This document shows, piece after piece, positions 6,660 to 14,222 of a DNA stretch of 24,139 nucleotides. The stretch is from the NCBI GenBank assembly GCA_964608495.1, contig CAZSOQ010000063.1, positions 1 to 24,139 of the forward strand, written 5' to 3'. The translations under genes were made by a program, and so were the position numbers. The stretch's first letter is position 1; the number at the start of each line of letters is the position of its first letter. The stretch comes from JAKORR01 sp964608495 (lineage in GTDB: Bacteria > Armatimonadota > Zipacnadia > Zipacnadales > FEN-943). The notes under the pieces were generated by a model that worked only from the letters and a program-made list of their open reading frames with translations, searched no databases and had not been told where the DNA came from.

Positions 6660-7842
6660 GAAGCACCGAACCTACTGGATAGAGAAGGTCGAGCAGGCCT
6701 GGTCCTCGAAATCCGTTGTCTGGCTCTCGGGCGTGCGCCGCGTTGGCAAGACCGTCCTGTGCCAGAGTCTGGACGACGTCGAGTACTTCGACTGCGAGCT
6801 CCCGCGCGTCAGGCGCCTGCTGGCAGATCCCGAAGCCTTCCTCGAGGGCCTGCGTGGCAAGCGCATCGTCCTCGATGAGGTCCAGCGCCTCGACGCCCCT
6901 TCCGAAGCGCTGAAGATCGCGGCCGACCACTACCCCGACGTCAGGATCGTGGCGACCGGGTCTTCTACCCTCCAGGCCTCGACCCGGTTCCGGGACACCC
7001 TCACCGGCCGCAAGGCCGAGCTGTGGCTCACGCCCATGATGAGCGTGGACCTCGTGGACTTCGCCGACGCCGGGGGGGAACCGTCCGTGGTAGGCGGGGG
7101 AGCGCCGCAAGCCGATCTGCGCCACCGGCTGCGCCACGGCGGACTGCCGCCCTTCTTCCTCAGGCGCGACCCGCTGCAGCGCGAGTACGAGGAGTGGATG
7201 GACTCCTACTGGGCCAGGGACATCCAGGAGCTGTTCCGTCTGGAGCGCCGCTGGGGCTTCCGTCGGTTCCTCGAGCTTCTGCTGGCACAGAGCGGCGGCA
7301 TGTTCGAAGCAGCCAAGTTCGCGGCGCCCTGCGAGATCAGCCGCACGACGGTGGCCAACTACCTCGAGGTGCTGGAGGCCACGCGGGTCGTGCACGTGCT
7401 CCGTCCCTTCTCGACCCACCCCGCCACGGAGATCGTGTCGGCCCCCAAGGTCTATGGCTTCGACACAGGATTCGTCTGCCACCAGCGTGGCTGGACCGAC
7501 CTGCGGCCGGAGAACCTGGGCGACTTGTGGGAGCACTACATCCTCAATGAGATCCACGCTCACACGCAGAGCCCGCGGCTTCACTACTGGCGCGACAAGC
7601 GGGGGCACGAGGTGGACTTCGTGCTGGCGTGGCCTGGTCTGGCATCGGTTGCCATCGAGTGCAAGTGGTCGGCTAACGGCTTTGATCCGCAGAACCTACG
7701 ATCCTTCCGTTACCGTTACCCGGAGGGCGAGAACTGGATTGTGGCCGCGGACGTGACGAGGCCCTTCCGCAGCACTGAGGACGGATTGCCCTTGGAGTTC
7801 CTCGGACTGGAAACCCTCGCCGCGAGGATATCGGATCTCTGA
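6658..7842 (+). CDS. AAA-family ATPase with DUF4143-like C-terminal nuclease-fold domain
   Basis: The 394-residue protein has an N-terminal AAA_14-type ATPase: Walker A G25-V-R-R-V-G-K31-T32, Walker B V71-L-D-E74, sensor ATGSS (99-103). A winged-helix-like segment (about 216-245, CEISRTTVANYLEVLEA) follows. The C-terminal part is DUF4143-like with a restriction-endonuclease-type core: E292 in LWEHYILNE, H317-E-V-D320, and E334-C-K336, the spacing of a PD-(D/E)xK centre. Families of this kind are widespread in archaea and bacteria and patchily distributed, with no settled function. It stands alone, converging on the glycosidase gene 75 bases away. The two identical dyads over its promoter suggest tight, perhaps self-, control. 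Confidence 0.88.
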   Translation: MKHRTYWIEKVEQAWSSKSVVWLSGVRRVGKTVLCQSLDDVEYFDCELPRVRRLLADPEAFLEGLRGKRIVLDEVQRLDAPSEALKIAADHYPDVRIVATGSSTLQASTRFRDTLTGRKAELWLTPMMSVDLVDFADAGGEPSVVGGGAPQADLRHRLRHGGLPPFFLRRDPLQREYEEWMDSYWARDIQELFRLERRWGFRRFLELLLAQSGGMFEAAKFAAPCEISRTTVANYLEVLEATRVVHVLRPFSTHPATEIVSAPKVYGFDTGFVCHQRGWTDLRPENLGDLWEHYILNEIHAHTQSPRLHYWRDKRGHEVDFVLAWPGLASVAIECKWSANGFDPQNLRSFRYRYPEGENWIVAADVTRPFRSTEDGLPLEFLGLETLAARISDL

Positions 7843-7917
7843 CGGGGCCCATGGCAGGGCGCGTGATCGCCGTGGGAATTGACATAAGGGCTATTACACG
7901 CCCACGCGCGGCTCGGC

Positions 7918-10900
7918 CTACCGCCCCACCATCACCTCGATCACCTTCGCCCCCCACGCCGGTAGCTCCACCGCCAGATCCACGCCGTCCCCGAGCCGCA
8001 CGTGCCCGGCGCCCCGCACGTACACCCGCCCGTCGGGCCGCAGCCCCATCCTGGCCAGGTCCACGAAGAACTGCCTTCTCGCGGGCTCGTCGCTCAGGTT
8101 GAAGACGTTGACCACCGCGCCGCGCTCCGGCAGCACGTGCACGTGGGTCTCCTCGTCAATGCCGTAGAACACGCCCCGCTTGTAGTACTCCTGCAGCCGC
8201 AGGTACTCGGCCATGTGCCGCTGCACGTTCAGCCAGTTCGCCCCGTCCGGCCGCGTGCCGCCGATCCCCAGGTGCCGGCAGGTGGACGCATACCACCACA
8301 GGGCCAGGCAGTGCTCGTTGTCGTCCCGCAGGTCTATGTGGATATATTGTGGCAGATGATAGGCTAAATTGTAGTAGTAAAGGCTCAGCGCCCGCTGCTC
8401 CTTTATGTCCTGCAGCGGCCGCCACATGTACTCATTGGCCCACCGCTCATCCCAGCCCCCATCGCCGTGCCCGAGGTAGGCCGGCACGTAGACCGAGTGG
8501 ACGCCCGCCACCACCTGGTCGTGCTGCTCGATGATGACCCCCGGATGCCGCTCATGGATAGCGCGGGCCAGGTGCCGGAGGGCCGCCACGTGATCGTCGC
8601 GGGTGTAGGGTACTGGGTGCCCGTGGTCGCGGCTGAAGCACGGGCCGGTGTACCGCGAGCCGTCGAACATGAAGTAGGCCACGCCCGCGTCGGCGAGCCG
8701 TACCAGCCGCCGCGCCTCCTCCTGGAGGTAGGCCCGCGAGCCGCTGCACAGCGATCCGCCGATCACGCCCCCCTCCTCGGTCACGCGCCAGGCCTCGCGC
8801 GGATAGGTGGCCCCACCGCCCCCGGCGCTGGCCCAGTCGGCCACGGGCGTGTGCAGCGAGACCTTCAGCCCGAACTCCTCCCCCATCCGCCGCACGAAGT
8901 CCTCCACCGGCCCCAGCCGCTCCTCGTCCCACAGGTGCGAGCCGAAGACGGTATCCCAGCCGGGGTCCAGGTACAGGGCCTGGCAGCCGGCGTCGCGGGC
9001 CTTCTCGGCCTCGCCGAGCATATCCCGCAGGGCGTAGTACTTCTTGCGGCGTTCGGGCGTGTCGGGCCCCCACCACAGGGGGTTGTCGTAGAGCTCGTTC
9101 CAGTGCATGGGGGGATTGAAGTCGAAGGGGCAGCCGTGGCCGTGCCGGGCCAGGAGGTCGCGGAAGGCATAGAAGCCCTCGCGCCAGTCCCCCTCGTAGT
9201 GCACGTAATAGGTCCAGCCGCCGCTGACCGTCTGGCCCGGCTCGACGCTCTGCCACCTCGCGGGGTCGCCGTGCCAGACGCCGCACCCGCCCAGGCGCAG
9301 GGCCGGCTCGCCGCCTCGCGCCACCCGATCGAGCAGCGTCCACTCCATGAAGGTCTCGTTGAGCTTGGCGACCAGCGTGCCGCCCCTGCCCGTGTCCCAC
9401 AGCCAGCCTTCGGAGCCGTGCTGGGGGACCCAGGACCTGTCCGGCGCCCCGGTCTCGCGGTACCACCCCTGCCGCCAGACGGCCTCGGGCACGGTCAGGT
9501 CCAGCAGCTCCCTGGCGCCCCAGGTATCCCTGCGCCAGGGCACGGGAAGGAGCCGCACCTCGGCCACGTCCGGCGCCAGCCCCGCGCCGGTGCCGTCGCC
9601 GACGGCCCTGACCCAGCCGCACCGCGCGCGGCTCAGGTCCACGGCCCCGGACGCGNNNNNNNNNNNNNNNNNNNNNNNNNNNNNNNNNNNNNNNNNNNNN
9701 NNNNNNNNNNNNNNNNNNNNNNNNNNNNNNNNNNNNNNNNNNNNNNNNNNNNNNNGTCCACGGCCCCGGACGCGCCAGCGTCCACGGTGAACTCCAGCCG
9801 CTCGGCGAAGCTCCCGCCGTCCTGGGGGAAGACGAGGACGTGGCGCACGGTCACGGGTCCGGCCGCCACGGTCACAGTGGCCTTCAGCGGGCCGCCGTCG
9901 TCCCGCTGTACGTCGAACCCGACGACGCGGCTGTCGTCCTCGGCCCCCAGCGGCGCGTAGCTGTAGGGCCGGTTGGCCAGACAGGTGCCGTCCGCGCGGT
10001 CCACCAGCAGCGCGGGCCGCTGGTCGTCGCCGGCCGGGATGAGCACCTCGTAGGACCTGTTCCCCACGACCCAGCCGTCGTCGGTGGCCAGGGCGTAGGC
10101 GCCCGGGGGCCTGGCCTGCGCGGGCGCCGGCTCGGGCCGGGCGGGCGCCAGGGGCGTCTCGAGCACCCAGATCGGGCCCCGCCGTCCCTGCTGCCTGAGC
10201 TCGCACAGCACGCGCTCGGGCTCGCAGTCGTCGGGCAGCTTGAGGCTGACGCTCGCCTCGGCCTCCCACTCGCGCCAGGTGGTCAGGCGGCGCCCCAGCT
10301 CTTCGCCGTCGGCCGTGACAACTTGCACGGTAGCCCGGACCTCGCCGTGGGGCACATCGGTGGACAGGGTCACCTGGGCCCGCCTCTCCTCCTTGTCGCG
10401 CACCTCCGTCGCCTGGACGCGCAGGGCCCGCGTGACGCTCAGGTTGGTCACGTAGGCGTGGGCCATGTCGTCCAGGACGACGAATCTGAGCCGGCCGGGC
10501 GGGCCCGGGAGGTGCGTGGTCCTTGCGAGGGTCCGGGCCGCGCCGTCGGGCGTCTCGATGCGCAGGTCGGTGCCGGCGGGCGCGCTCTGGACCGTGACGC
10601 GCCAGGTGCCCTTCTCCAGCGCCACCGGCTCCTGCCCGGCGAACCCCAGCCCCTGCTCGTCCCACTGGGCGACCCAGTAGGGCGCGGCGGCGTGCTCGAC
10701 GGCGTACTCCAGGCCTATGCGCCCCTGCACGACGCGCAGGTCGAAGCTGACGACGAAGTGCTCGTCGGCGATGGTCCCGGGCAGCGACGCGCCCTGGCCT
10801 CGCGCCCCGAGCAGGCACAGCCAGCCCGCCTGCCCGTCCAGGGCCAGCAGATCGCTGTCCCAGCCCGCGGGGGCGCTGAAGTCCTGGTGCACGGGGCCCA

Positions 10901-11537
10901 GCCAGGCCGTGAGCGCGTGGGGCTTGACCTTCGGGCGTCGGCCCGAGGTCAGCCGCGTCTCGCGCTTGAGCAGCGCGATGGCGTCATAAGCCACCCACGA
11001 CCCGCCCCACAGCCCGATCCGGATCTCGTTCTGCCCAGTCCGCAGCTCAGCAGCGTCGAACTCGATCCACACGGTCTGGGGAGAGCCGCGGTCCACCTCG
11101 CCGTAGTAGGCCCTGCCCGCGCCCGGCTGCAGGCGCCGCCGGTGCTCGTGGCCGTTCACCGACACGCGCATCTCCGGGGCCAGTCGCTCGTGCACGTCGG
11201 CCAGGGCGATGACCAGGGCGCACCGGCCGGTGATGCGGCGGTCCACCTCGAAGGCCACGGTGAAGTCGTGATGCGCCGCGCCGCCCCAGGCGGTGTCGGC
11301 CTCGTTGGGGTGGATGAAAGGCCACTCGGAGGGCAGGTTCTTGCCCACGACGTAGGTGGGGTCCTGCGGGAAGCGGTGCGTGAACTGCCGGGCGCCGTCG
11401 GGCGCCAGGGCGAACTCCGCGGGGGACTGGTCGAACTCGCCGATCTGCCAGAGGGCCTGGTACCCCTGGAGCCTCCCCAACACCAGTCCCGCCGCAAGCA
11501 TCAGGCACGCCACCGCCAGAAGTGCCGAGGTCGGCAT
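7918..11537 (-). CDS. Large exported glycoside hydrolase-like protein, interrupted by an N gap
   Basis: ATG 11537 has GGAGGGG eight bases upstream. The N-terminus is a signal peptide (LLAVACLMLAAGLVLG), followed by LWQIGEFDQSPAEF, the opening motif of rhamnogalacturonan-lyase domain III-like modules (PL4/PL11 type). A long beta-rich middle part follows. The C-terminal third looks like a TIM-barrel glycosidase related to clan GH-D (GH36/27): ALYLDPGWD near 8960, SLHTPVADW, AYFMFDGSRY near 8670 (possible nucleophile Asp), VIIEQHDQ near 8530, and a terminal all-beta domain ending in AKVIEVMVGR. The literal frame shifts across the 100 Ns; removing the gap plus the 19-base duplicated flank gives 3501 bases, a single frame of 1166 residues. 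Exact family and substrate are uncertain; an alpha-galactosidase-like enzyme is my best guess. Confidence 0.75.
9656..9755. other. Assembly gap of exactly 100 N
   Basis: A scaffold gap of placeholder length inside the glycosidase gene. The 19 bases before it (9637-9655) are identical to the 19 bases after it (9756-9774), so the two contigs probably overlap and no sequence may be missing. Confidence 0.95.
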
Positions 11538-11692
11538 GGGACGCCCCCTCCACTGCGTCGTGGGTTTCCCGGGATTCCTGCCACATCGGGCGCTTCGATG
11601 GGAACCGTGTGGTGCCGGTGATCTTCGCCCCGCGCAGGGGCCTTCCTTCCGCCGGGACGAGCGCAACGGGGCCGTCTCAGGCGCCCTCGTAG

Positions 11693-11712
11693 CCGCAGGC
11701 TTCAGCCCGCGG
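11693..11712. repeat. GGCTTCAGCC-core palindrome, copy 1
   Basis: CCGC-A-GGCT-TC-AGCC-C-GCGG is an imperfect palindrome in the 242-base gap between the sulfatase-fold gene and the glycosidase gene. A related palindrome with the same core is at 13240-13259. The G-rich tail at 11710-11730 follows it directly. Confidence 0.55.
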
Positions 11713-11730
11713 TGGTGATTGGGTGGTGGT
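11710..11730. repeat. G-rich repeat tail, copy 2
   Basis: Matches 1844-1864 at 19 of 21 bases. It directly follows the palindrome at 11693-11712, as copy 1 follows a hairpin. Confidence 0.5.
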
Positions 11731-11764
11731 GCATCTGTGTGGACGCGCAGTCGCGCAGGCGGTG

Positions 11765-11781
11765 GAGCCCGGCCTGGGCTC
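11765..11781 (-). terminator. Hairpin at the sulfatase-fold gene stop, possible terminator
   Basis: GAGCCC (11765-11770) pairs with GGGCTC (11776-11781) around GGCCT and overlaps the stop codon at 11780-11782. There is no T tract, so intrinsic termination is weakly supported. Confidence 0.3.
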
Positions 11782-13129
11782 AGGCGCTCAGCTTGCGGCG
11801 CGGGGCGAGGCGTTCCTCCGGCGTGCCGAGCTCGGTCAGGAAGGCCACGTAAGCGCCGTGCAAGCCCTCGGCCCGATCGCGGTGCTCAGCCAGAAGGTTC
11901 GCGCGCTGGTCAGGGTCTTCGGCCAGGTCGTGCAGCTCCGCCGGCCAGTCCGCCCCGGGGTACTGCAGCGTCCAGCGCCCGTCGGTGATCGCGGAGTACA
12001 CGCGCACGTCGGGCTCGGCCGGAAGCAGGCGCGAGGTGACGGCGATCTCGCGCGGCCCGGGGCCGCCGGCCAGAGCCGGCAGGATGCTCCGCCCGTGCAG
12101 GTCCGGGGGCGGATCGAGGCCCAGCAGGTCGCAGCCGGTCGCCATGAGGTCCACGGGCTGGCAGAGGACGTCGTGGCGGCGCGCCTCCCGGCCGGGAAGG
12201 CGCAGGATCGCCGGCACGTGGGCCACCTCCTCGTACATGGGCCACCCCAGCTCCGGCTCCAGCACCGTGTGCTTGCCGATCAGCCCGTGCTCGCCGTGGT
12301 ACCAGCCGTGGTCGGCGGTGAAGAGGATCGCCGTGTCGTCCCAGCGGCCCATGGCGCGCAGCTTGTCCAGGAAGAGGCCCAGCCAGCGGTCCATCATGGT
12401 GATCGTGGCGGCGTACAGCGCGCGGACGTGGTGTAGCTCGGCCTCGGTCAGGTACCCGGCATGGTCGTAGCGCGGGTAGATCACCTCTTCCCCATCATAG
12501 CCGGGGTCGTAGGGGTCCACGTACCACCGCGGGGGCGTCCAGGGCTCGTGGACGTCGAAGGTGTCCACCCACAGGAGGAAGGCCTCGTGGTCGCGGTTCA
12601 GCTCCAGCCACTCGCAGGCCCGGGTGAAGGTCTGGGGCGAGAACCAATCGGCTTCGCTGCGGCGGCCCTCGATGTTGGCCAGGTAGCGCTGGAGCCAATT
12701 CTCGGGCTGGCGCAGCTTGCTCGGGTCGCAGGGCGGCGCCAGATGGGGCCGGTGCGAGCGCCAGGGATCGCTGGCTTGCCCGCGTATCCACTCCACGGCC
12801 GCGAAGCCCTGGTGGAGGTTATAGCCCGGTGCGAGCATCTGGGTGTGGTCGGTCACGAGGGCCGTGACGTAGCCGGCCTGGCGGGCGAGGACCTGGAGGG
12901 GCTTCTCGCCCGGCGGGAGCGGCGACCAGGGGCGGAAGGGGAAGTTGTAGCGCCCGGTCATCAGGTCGGCGCGGTGGGGGATCGTGGGGAAGCTGCCCGC
13001 ATAGCAGCGGTCGAGGACAATGCTCGCGGCGGCCAGGGCGTTGATGTGGGGCGTGTGCACCCAGCCATTGCCGTAACAGCCGAGATAGTCACGGCGCAGG
13101 GTGTCCGAGATGATGACGACGAGGTTCAT
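11780..13129 (-). CDS. Sulfatase-fold (alkaline phosphatase superfamily) hydrolase with Thr at the nucleophile position
   Basis: The 449-residue protein has the sulfatase layout: metal-binding ISD9T near the N-terminus, CYGN, VDTFDVH194EPW, FTAD273H274GWYHGEHG, IGKH287 and a C-terminal ELHDLAEDPDQ. The active-site segment reads SFPT49-I-P-H-R53-A-D-L-M-T-G-R. Aligned on TGR, Thr49 occupies the place of the Cys/Ser that becomes formylglycine in type I sulfatases (C-x-P-S-R). Thr nucleophiles are known in phosphodiesterase and phosphonate branches of the superfamily, so the reaction may not be sulfate ester hydrolysis. ATG 13129 has a perfect AGGAGG five bases upstream. No signal peptide is present, unlike most polysaccharide sulfatases, implying a cytoplasmic substrate. 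Confidence 0.85.
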   Translation of the reverse strand: MNLVVIISDTLRRDYLGCYGNGWVHTPHINALAAASIVLDRCYAGSFPTIPHRADLMTGRYNFPFRPWSPLPPGEKPLQVLARQAGYVTALVTDHTQMLAPGYNLHQGFAAVEWIRGQASDPWRSHRPHLAPPCDPSKLRQPENWLQRYLANIEGRRSEADWFSPQTFTRACEWLELNRDHEAFLLWVDTFDVHEPWTPPRWYVDPYDPGYDGEEVIYPRYDHAGYLTEAELHHVRALYAATITMMDRWLGLFLDKLRAMGRWDDTAILFTADHGWYHGEHGLIGKHTVLEPELGWPMYEEVAHVPAILRLPGREARRHDVLCQPVDLMATGCDLLGLDPPPDLHGRSILPALAGGPGPREIAVTSRLLPAEPDVRVYSAITDGRWTLQYPGADWPAELHDLAEDPDQRANLLAEHRDRAEGLHGAYVAFLTELGTPEERLAPRRKLSA

Positions 13130-13141
13130 GAGGGCCTCCTC

Positions 13142-13161
13142 GCGGGCGTGCAAGCGCCCGC
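13142..13161 (-). promoter_or_regulatory. Hairpin abutting the ribosome binding site
   Basis: GCGGGCG (13142-13148) pairs with CGCCCGC (13155-13161) around six bases. On the message it ends one base before AGGAGG of the sulfatase-fold gene (13135-13140). It could modulate translation, or be a chance dyad. Confidence 0.35.
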
Positions 13162-13191
13162 AAACCCAGGCCGCTGCGAGGCGTTGTCGAA

Positions 13192-13214
13192 GGGCCCCGG
13201 CGAGGCCGGGGCCC
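13192..13214. terminator. Perfect 10-bp hairpin after the SDR gene
   Basis: GGGCCCCGGC (13192-13201) pairs with GCCGGGGCCC (13205-13214) around GAG. It lies 76 bases beyond the SDR stop, within the 160-base gap before the sulfatase-fold gene. The stem is strong but no T tract follows, so termination or message-end protection is inferred only. Confidence 0.4.
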
Positions 13215-13239
13215 CGGCGCACAAGGGATCGCGGGTGCC

Positions 13240-13259
13240 GGCAGGGCTGAAGCCCCGCC
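13240..13259. repeat. GGCTTCAGCC-core palindrome, copy 2
   Basis: GGC-A-GGGCT-GA-AGCCC-C-GCC, read on the other strand, has the same GGGCTTCAGCCC core as 11693-11712. It lies 30 bases beyond the SDR stop. Confidence 0.55.
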
Positions 13260-13289
13260 CTACAGTGCGGAAGGACGGCGGGCCCGGGC

Positions 13290-14063
13290 TTACCAGCAGG
13301 TGAAACCGCCGTCAATGATCAGCGTGTGGCCCGTCATGTAACTCGACGCGTCGGAGGCCAGGTACACCACCGCTCCCCCCAGCTCCTCCGGCTCGCCCGG
13401 CCGCTGCATCGGCACGCGGGCGATCCAGTTGTCGTAGTACTGGCTCTGGGCGAAGAAGGGCGCGGCCATGGGCGTGTTCATGTAGCCCGGGGCGATGGCG
13501 TTCACCCTGATGCCGCGCAGGGCCCACTCGCAGGCCAGGGACTTGGTGAGCTGCGACACCCCGGCCTTGGTGGCGTTGTAGGAGACCTGGGGCTGCGGAT
13601 GGTTGACGATGAAGCCCGACATCGAGGCGATGTTGATGATGCTCCCGCGCTCCTGGGCGAGCATGTGGCGCGCACAGGCCTGGGCGAAAAGGAAGACGCC
13701 CGTGAGGTTGATCTGGACGACATCGTTCCAGTCGTCCCAGCCCATCTCCTCGGCCGGGGCCCAGCGCGTGATGCCCGCGTTGTTGACGAGAATGTCCGGG
13801 CCGCCCAGCTCGGCGTGAACCTGGTCCACCACCGCCCGCACCTCGTCCGTGACGCGCACGTCGCAGGCCATGGCGAGGGTCTTGACGCCCACCTGGGCAA
13901 TCTCGTCGGCGGCCTGCCGGGCGCCCTCCAGGTTCAGGTCCGGGATGGCGATGTGGGCGCCGGCCTCGGCCAAAGCCTGAGCCATGGCGCGGCCAAGGCC
14001 CTGCGCCGCGCCCGTGACGATGGCCACACGCCCGTCGAGTCGGAACCTGTCCAACACGCTCAT
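13290..14063 (-). CDS. Short-chain dehydrogenase/reductase, classical, probably NAD-dependent
   Basis: The 257-residue protein is a complete classical SDR: T17-G-A-A-Q-G-L-G24 cofactor loop, NNAG (94-97), catalytic S149, Y162-N-A-T-K166 and PG after NAIA. Asp42 at the end of the second strand (AIPD) points to NAD(H) rather than NADP(H). The C-terminus SSYMTGHTLIIDGGFTCW is typical of sugar acid or polyol dehydrogenases of the gluconate-5-dehydrogenase/KduD type. I chose ATG 14063 rather than GTG 14072 because GAGGTG sits six bases before the ATG. Located between DUF3160 and the sulfatase-fold gene, it may oxidise or reduce a released sugar; the substrate is unknown. Confidence 0.92.
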   Translation of the reverse strand: MSVLDRFRLDGRVAIVTGAAQGLGRAMAQALAEAGAHIAIPDLNLEGARQAADEIAQVGVKTLAMACDVRVTDEVRAVVDQVHAELGGPDILVNNAGITRWAPAEEMGWDDWNDVVQINLTGVFLFAQACARHMLAQERGSIINIASMSGFIVNHPQPQVSYNATKAGVSQLTKSLACEWALRGIRVNAIAPGYMNTPMAAPFFAQSQYYDNWIARVPMQRPGEPEELGGAVVYLASDASSYMTGHTLIIDGGFTCW

Positions 14064-14222
14064 TGCTCTCACCTCGGTGCCCCGGGGGGGAAGGCCTGGC
14101 GCGGTACAGTGCTGCAGGGAGCCGTGGGCCCGCGATCCCCTGCCCCAGGGAGGCCGATAGTTCGGCCGGGCGGCGGCGATTCCTCCGGGCGCGAGCGGCG
14201 GAGGTCGTTCGCGCGGGCGGGC

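Noticed and set aside
7879..7884. Perfect TTGACA box between convergent genes
   Set aside because: No acceptable -10 lies 16-18 bases downstream and it would drive antisense into the glycosidase gene end; probably chance.
9840..11621. Long rightward frame (593 codons) opposite the glycosidase gene
   Set aside because: Antisense shadow caused by high GC; the leftward frame has a signal peptide, a strong ribosome binding site and coherent domains.
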